A stretch of 6,339 bases of DNA, taken from positions 1 through 6,339 of the forward strand of contig JAZNLR010000120.1 of the NCBI GenBank assembly GCA_045579195.1. The letters run 5' to 3'. Below the pieces are notes generated by a model that was not told the origin of the DNA, did not search any database, and was given only the letters and a program-made list of their open reading frames with translations. Origin of the DNA: JAZNLR01 sp045579195. Lineage in GTDB: Bacteria > Bacillota > Clostridia > Christensenellales > CAMQZB01. Of this stretch, positions 5,108 through 6,339 are shown in pieces. The position numbers and the translations under genes are program-made. Within the stretch, counting starts at the first letter, position 1. The number at the start of each line of letters is the position of its first letter.

Positions 5108-6142
5108 ATGAAAATTGCGTTTTTTGATGCGAAACCTTATGATAAATCGTCGTTTTCGAAGTATGCGGAAGCGTACGGAATGAAGATTAAATTTTTTGAA
5201 ACAAAACTGACGGAGGACACCGTTGCGCTCGCAAAGGGGAGTGATGCTGTTTGCATCTTCGTCAACGATACCGCGAATGCTGCCGTGATCGATCGCCTGC
5301 AGGAGATGGGCGTTGGCATCCTGGCGCTTCGTTGCGCGGGCTTCAACAATGTTGACGTCAAGCATGCATACGGGAGAATTCACGTGTTGCGCGTCCCTGC
5401 GTACTCCCCCTATGCGGTGGCAGAGCACACGATCGCACTCTTGCTCACGTCCATTCGCCGCATTCACAAGGCGTACATCCGCTCGCGTGACTTTAACTTC
5501 AGTCTTTCCGGATTGACAGGCTTCGACCTTTACGGGAAGACGGTTGGTGTCATCGGAACGGGTCGAATCGGTCGCGTTTTTATCGATATATGCCGAGGTT
5601 TCGGAATGAAGGTTTTGGCGTACGACAAGTTCCCGAATCCCACCGTGGAAGATGGGGAGAACGTGCGGTACGTCGAGCTTGCCGAGCTCTTTGCAAAGAG
5701 TGACGTCATTTCGCTTCACTGTCCTCTCACGGACGACACCTATCACGTGATTGACGAAGCGGCGCTTAAGCTGTGCAAGAAGGGGGTCGTTATCCTCAAT
5801 ACTTCGCGCGGTGCTCTCGTGGACGCGGAAGCACTTCTTTCTGCCATTAAGGCACGTCAGGTTGGGGCTGCCTGCCTCGACGTTTACGAGGAGGAATCAG
5901 ACCTTTTCTTTGAAGACAATTCCGGGCACATCATGGAAGATGATACGCTTGCAAGACTTATCTCAATGCCCAACGTGATTGTCACATCTCATCAGGCGTT
6001 TTTGACCGAAGAGGCGCTTGAAAACATTGCGGAAACAACGATTCGGAACATTCATACCTTCCACATGAACAACCAGTGCGAAAACGAACTCTGTTATCGC
6101 ATCGGCGGCCCGGAAGACTGTAAGGACGGGAAGTGCTTCTAA
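5108..6142 (+). CDS. ldhA: D-lactate dehydrogenase-type D-2-hydroxyacid dehydrogenase
   Basis: A 344-residue NAD-dependent dehydrogenase of the D-isomer-specific 2-hydroxyacid family, cytoplasmic, expected to reduce pyruvate to D-lactate and regenerate NAD+. The nucleotide-binding loop GVIGTGRIGR spans residues 147-156. The acidic residue that selects NAD is probably D173 in AYDKFPN. The catalytic residues are R234 (in NTSRGALVD), E263 (in LDVYEEES) and H295 (in SHQAFLT), each one below the classical lactobacillar D-LDH numbers 235/264/296. The stretch DLFFED (265-270) and the HQAFLT motif point to the LdhA/D-LDH branch rather than SerA-type enzymes. A cysteine-containing tail (C324, C329, C338, C343) ends the protein. 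AGGTG at 5098-5102 is 5 bases before the ATG. It is second in the operon behind the 4600-4628 promoter. Exact substrate specificity is inferred; other 2-ketoacids are possible. Confidence 0.9.
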   Translation: MKIAFFDAKPYDKSSFSKYAEAYGMKIKFFETKLTEDTVALAKGSDAVCIFVNDTANAAVIDRLQEMGVGILALRCAGFNNVDVKHAYGRIHVLRVPAYSPYAVAEHTIALLLTSIRRIHKAYIRSRDFNFSLSGLTGFDLYGKTVGVIGTGRIGRVFIDICRGFGMKVLAYDKFPNPTVEDGENVRYVELAELFAKSDVISLHCPLTDDTYHVIDEAALKLCKKGVVILNTSRGALVDAEALLSAIKARQVGAACLDVYEEESDLFFEDNSGHIMEDDTLARLISMPNVIVTSHQAFLTEEALENIAETTIRNIHTFHMNNQCENELCYRIGGPEDCKDGKCF

Positions 6143-6151
6143 AGAAAAAAG

Positions 6152-6186
6152 AAGACCCGACACAAACCTTTGTGTCGGGTCTTTTT
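6152..6186. terminator. Bidirectional terminator between convergent genes
   Basis: AAGACCCGACACAAA (6152-6166) is fully complementary to TTTGTGTCGGGTCTT (6169-6183); the innermost pairs must open to make the loop. T5 follows on the plus strand, and the A-rich stretch 6141-6150 gives a T-run on the minus strand. It serves both the dehydrogenase and the gene ending at 6200. Confidence 0.9.
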
Positions 6187-6199
6187 ATCTGTTCGTTTC

Positions 6200-6339
6200 T
6201 TATTTCTGAAGTTTTGCGAGGATCATCTTTGCGCAGTCGATCTGATTGGGAATATTTCCGTTCTCGTCACGGACGCGCCAGATGTCGGGGGTGATTTCGT
6301 CGGCAACGTAGATCTTTCCGTTTTCGTCATATCCAACTT
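6200..6339 (-). CDS. purC: C-terminal fragment, probable SAICAR synthetase (PurC)
   Basis: Only the last 45 complete codons are in the window; the 5' part lies beyond the right edge. The minus-strand frame reads VGYDENGKIYVADEITPDIW and ends with a helix CAKMILAKLQK and TAA at 6202-6200. The ADEITPD.WR block resembles the C-terminal ADEISPD.xRLW motif of phosphoribosylaminoimidazole-succinocarboxamide synthase, which joins CAIR and aspartate in purine synthesis. The assignment rests on this one motif recalled from the family, so it is tentative. Transcription ends at the shared terminator 6152-6186. Confidence 0.6.
   Translation of the reverse strand, partial: VGYDENGKIYVADEITPDIWRVRDENGNIPNQIDCAKMILAKLQK

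Noticed and set aside
5060..5746. Minus-strand frame of 228 codons opposite the dehydrogenase
   Set aside because: The opposite strand encodes a clear dehydrogenase with all catalytic motifs; the minus-strand product has no family features.
1..6339. CRISPR array, tRNA, rRNA, transposase or integrase
   Set aside because: No evenly spaced repeats, cloverleaf-like sequence, ribosomal core sequence or recombinase motif was seen on either strand.

Overview
The window looks like chromosomal DNA of a low-to-moderate GC Gram-positive anaerobe (Bacillota, probably Clostridia). The signs are strong AGGAGG-type ribosome binding sites, sigma-A promoters (two with TG-extended -10 boxes), U-tract terminators, a tandem glycine riboswitch and a fermentative D-lactate dehydrogenase-type enzyme. 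No tRNA, rRNA, CRISPR array, transposase or integrase was seen.

Region 1 (1-250) has no gene. It holds three hairpins (8-48, 90-114, 131-179), then two adjacent perfect palindromes (195-213 and 213-230) in front of the first gene.

Region 2 (251-2754) is a markedly AT-rich, tightly packed plus-strand trio: a Sel1/TPR-like repeat protein, a J-domain (HPD motif) protein split by a +1 frameshift in a run of seven A, and a 128-residue unknown. A 15-base direct repeat lies on each side (37-51 and 2779-2793), the left copy inside a terminator hairpin. This is compatible with an inserted cassette, although no recombinase is present. It is the part of the window most likely to be undescribed.

Region 3 (2800-6339) has higher GC and looks like core chromosome: a three-helix PQ-loop/SemiSWEET-like protein, a convergent small two-helix membrane protein, and a tandem glycine riboswitch directly in front of a TRIC/UPF0126 membrane protein (a likely glycine transporter or channel). 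Next come a membrane-anchored zinc-ribbon protein and a D-2-hydroxyacid (D-lactate) dehydrogenase in one probable operon behind a consensus promoter. A convergent gene end at the right edge resembles the C-terminus of PurC.

Several start codons were set by the ribosome binding site rather than by the longest open frame: 251, 2882, 3500 (minus), 3897 and 4673.
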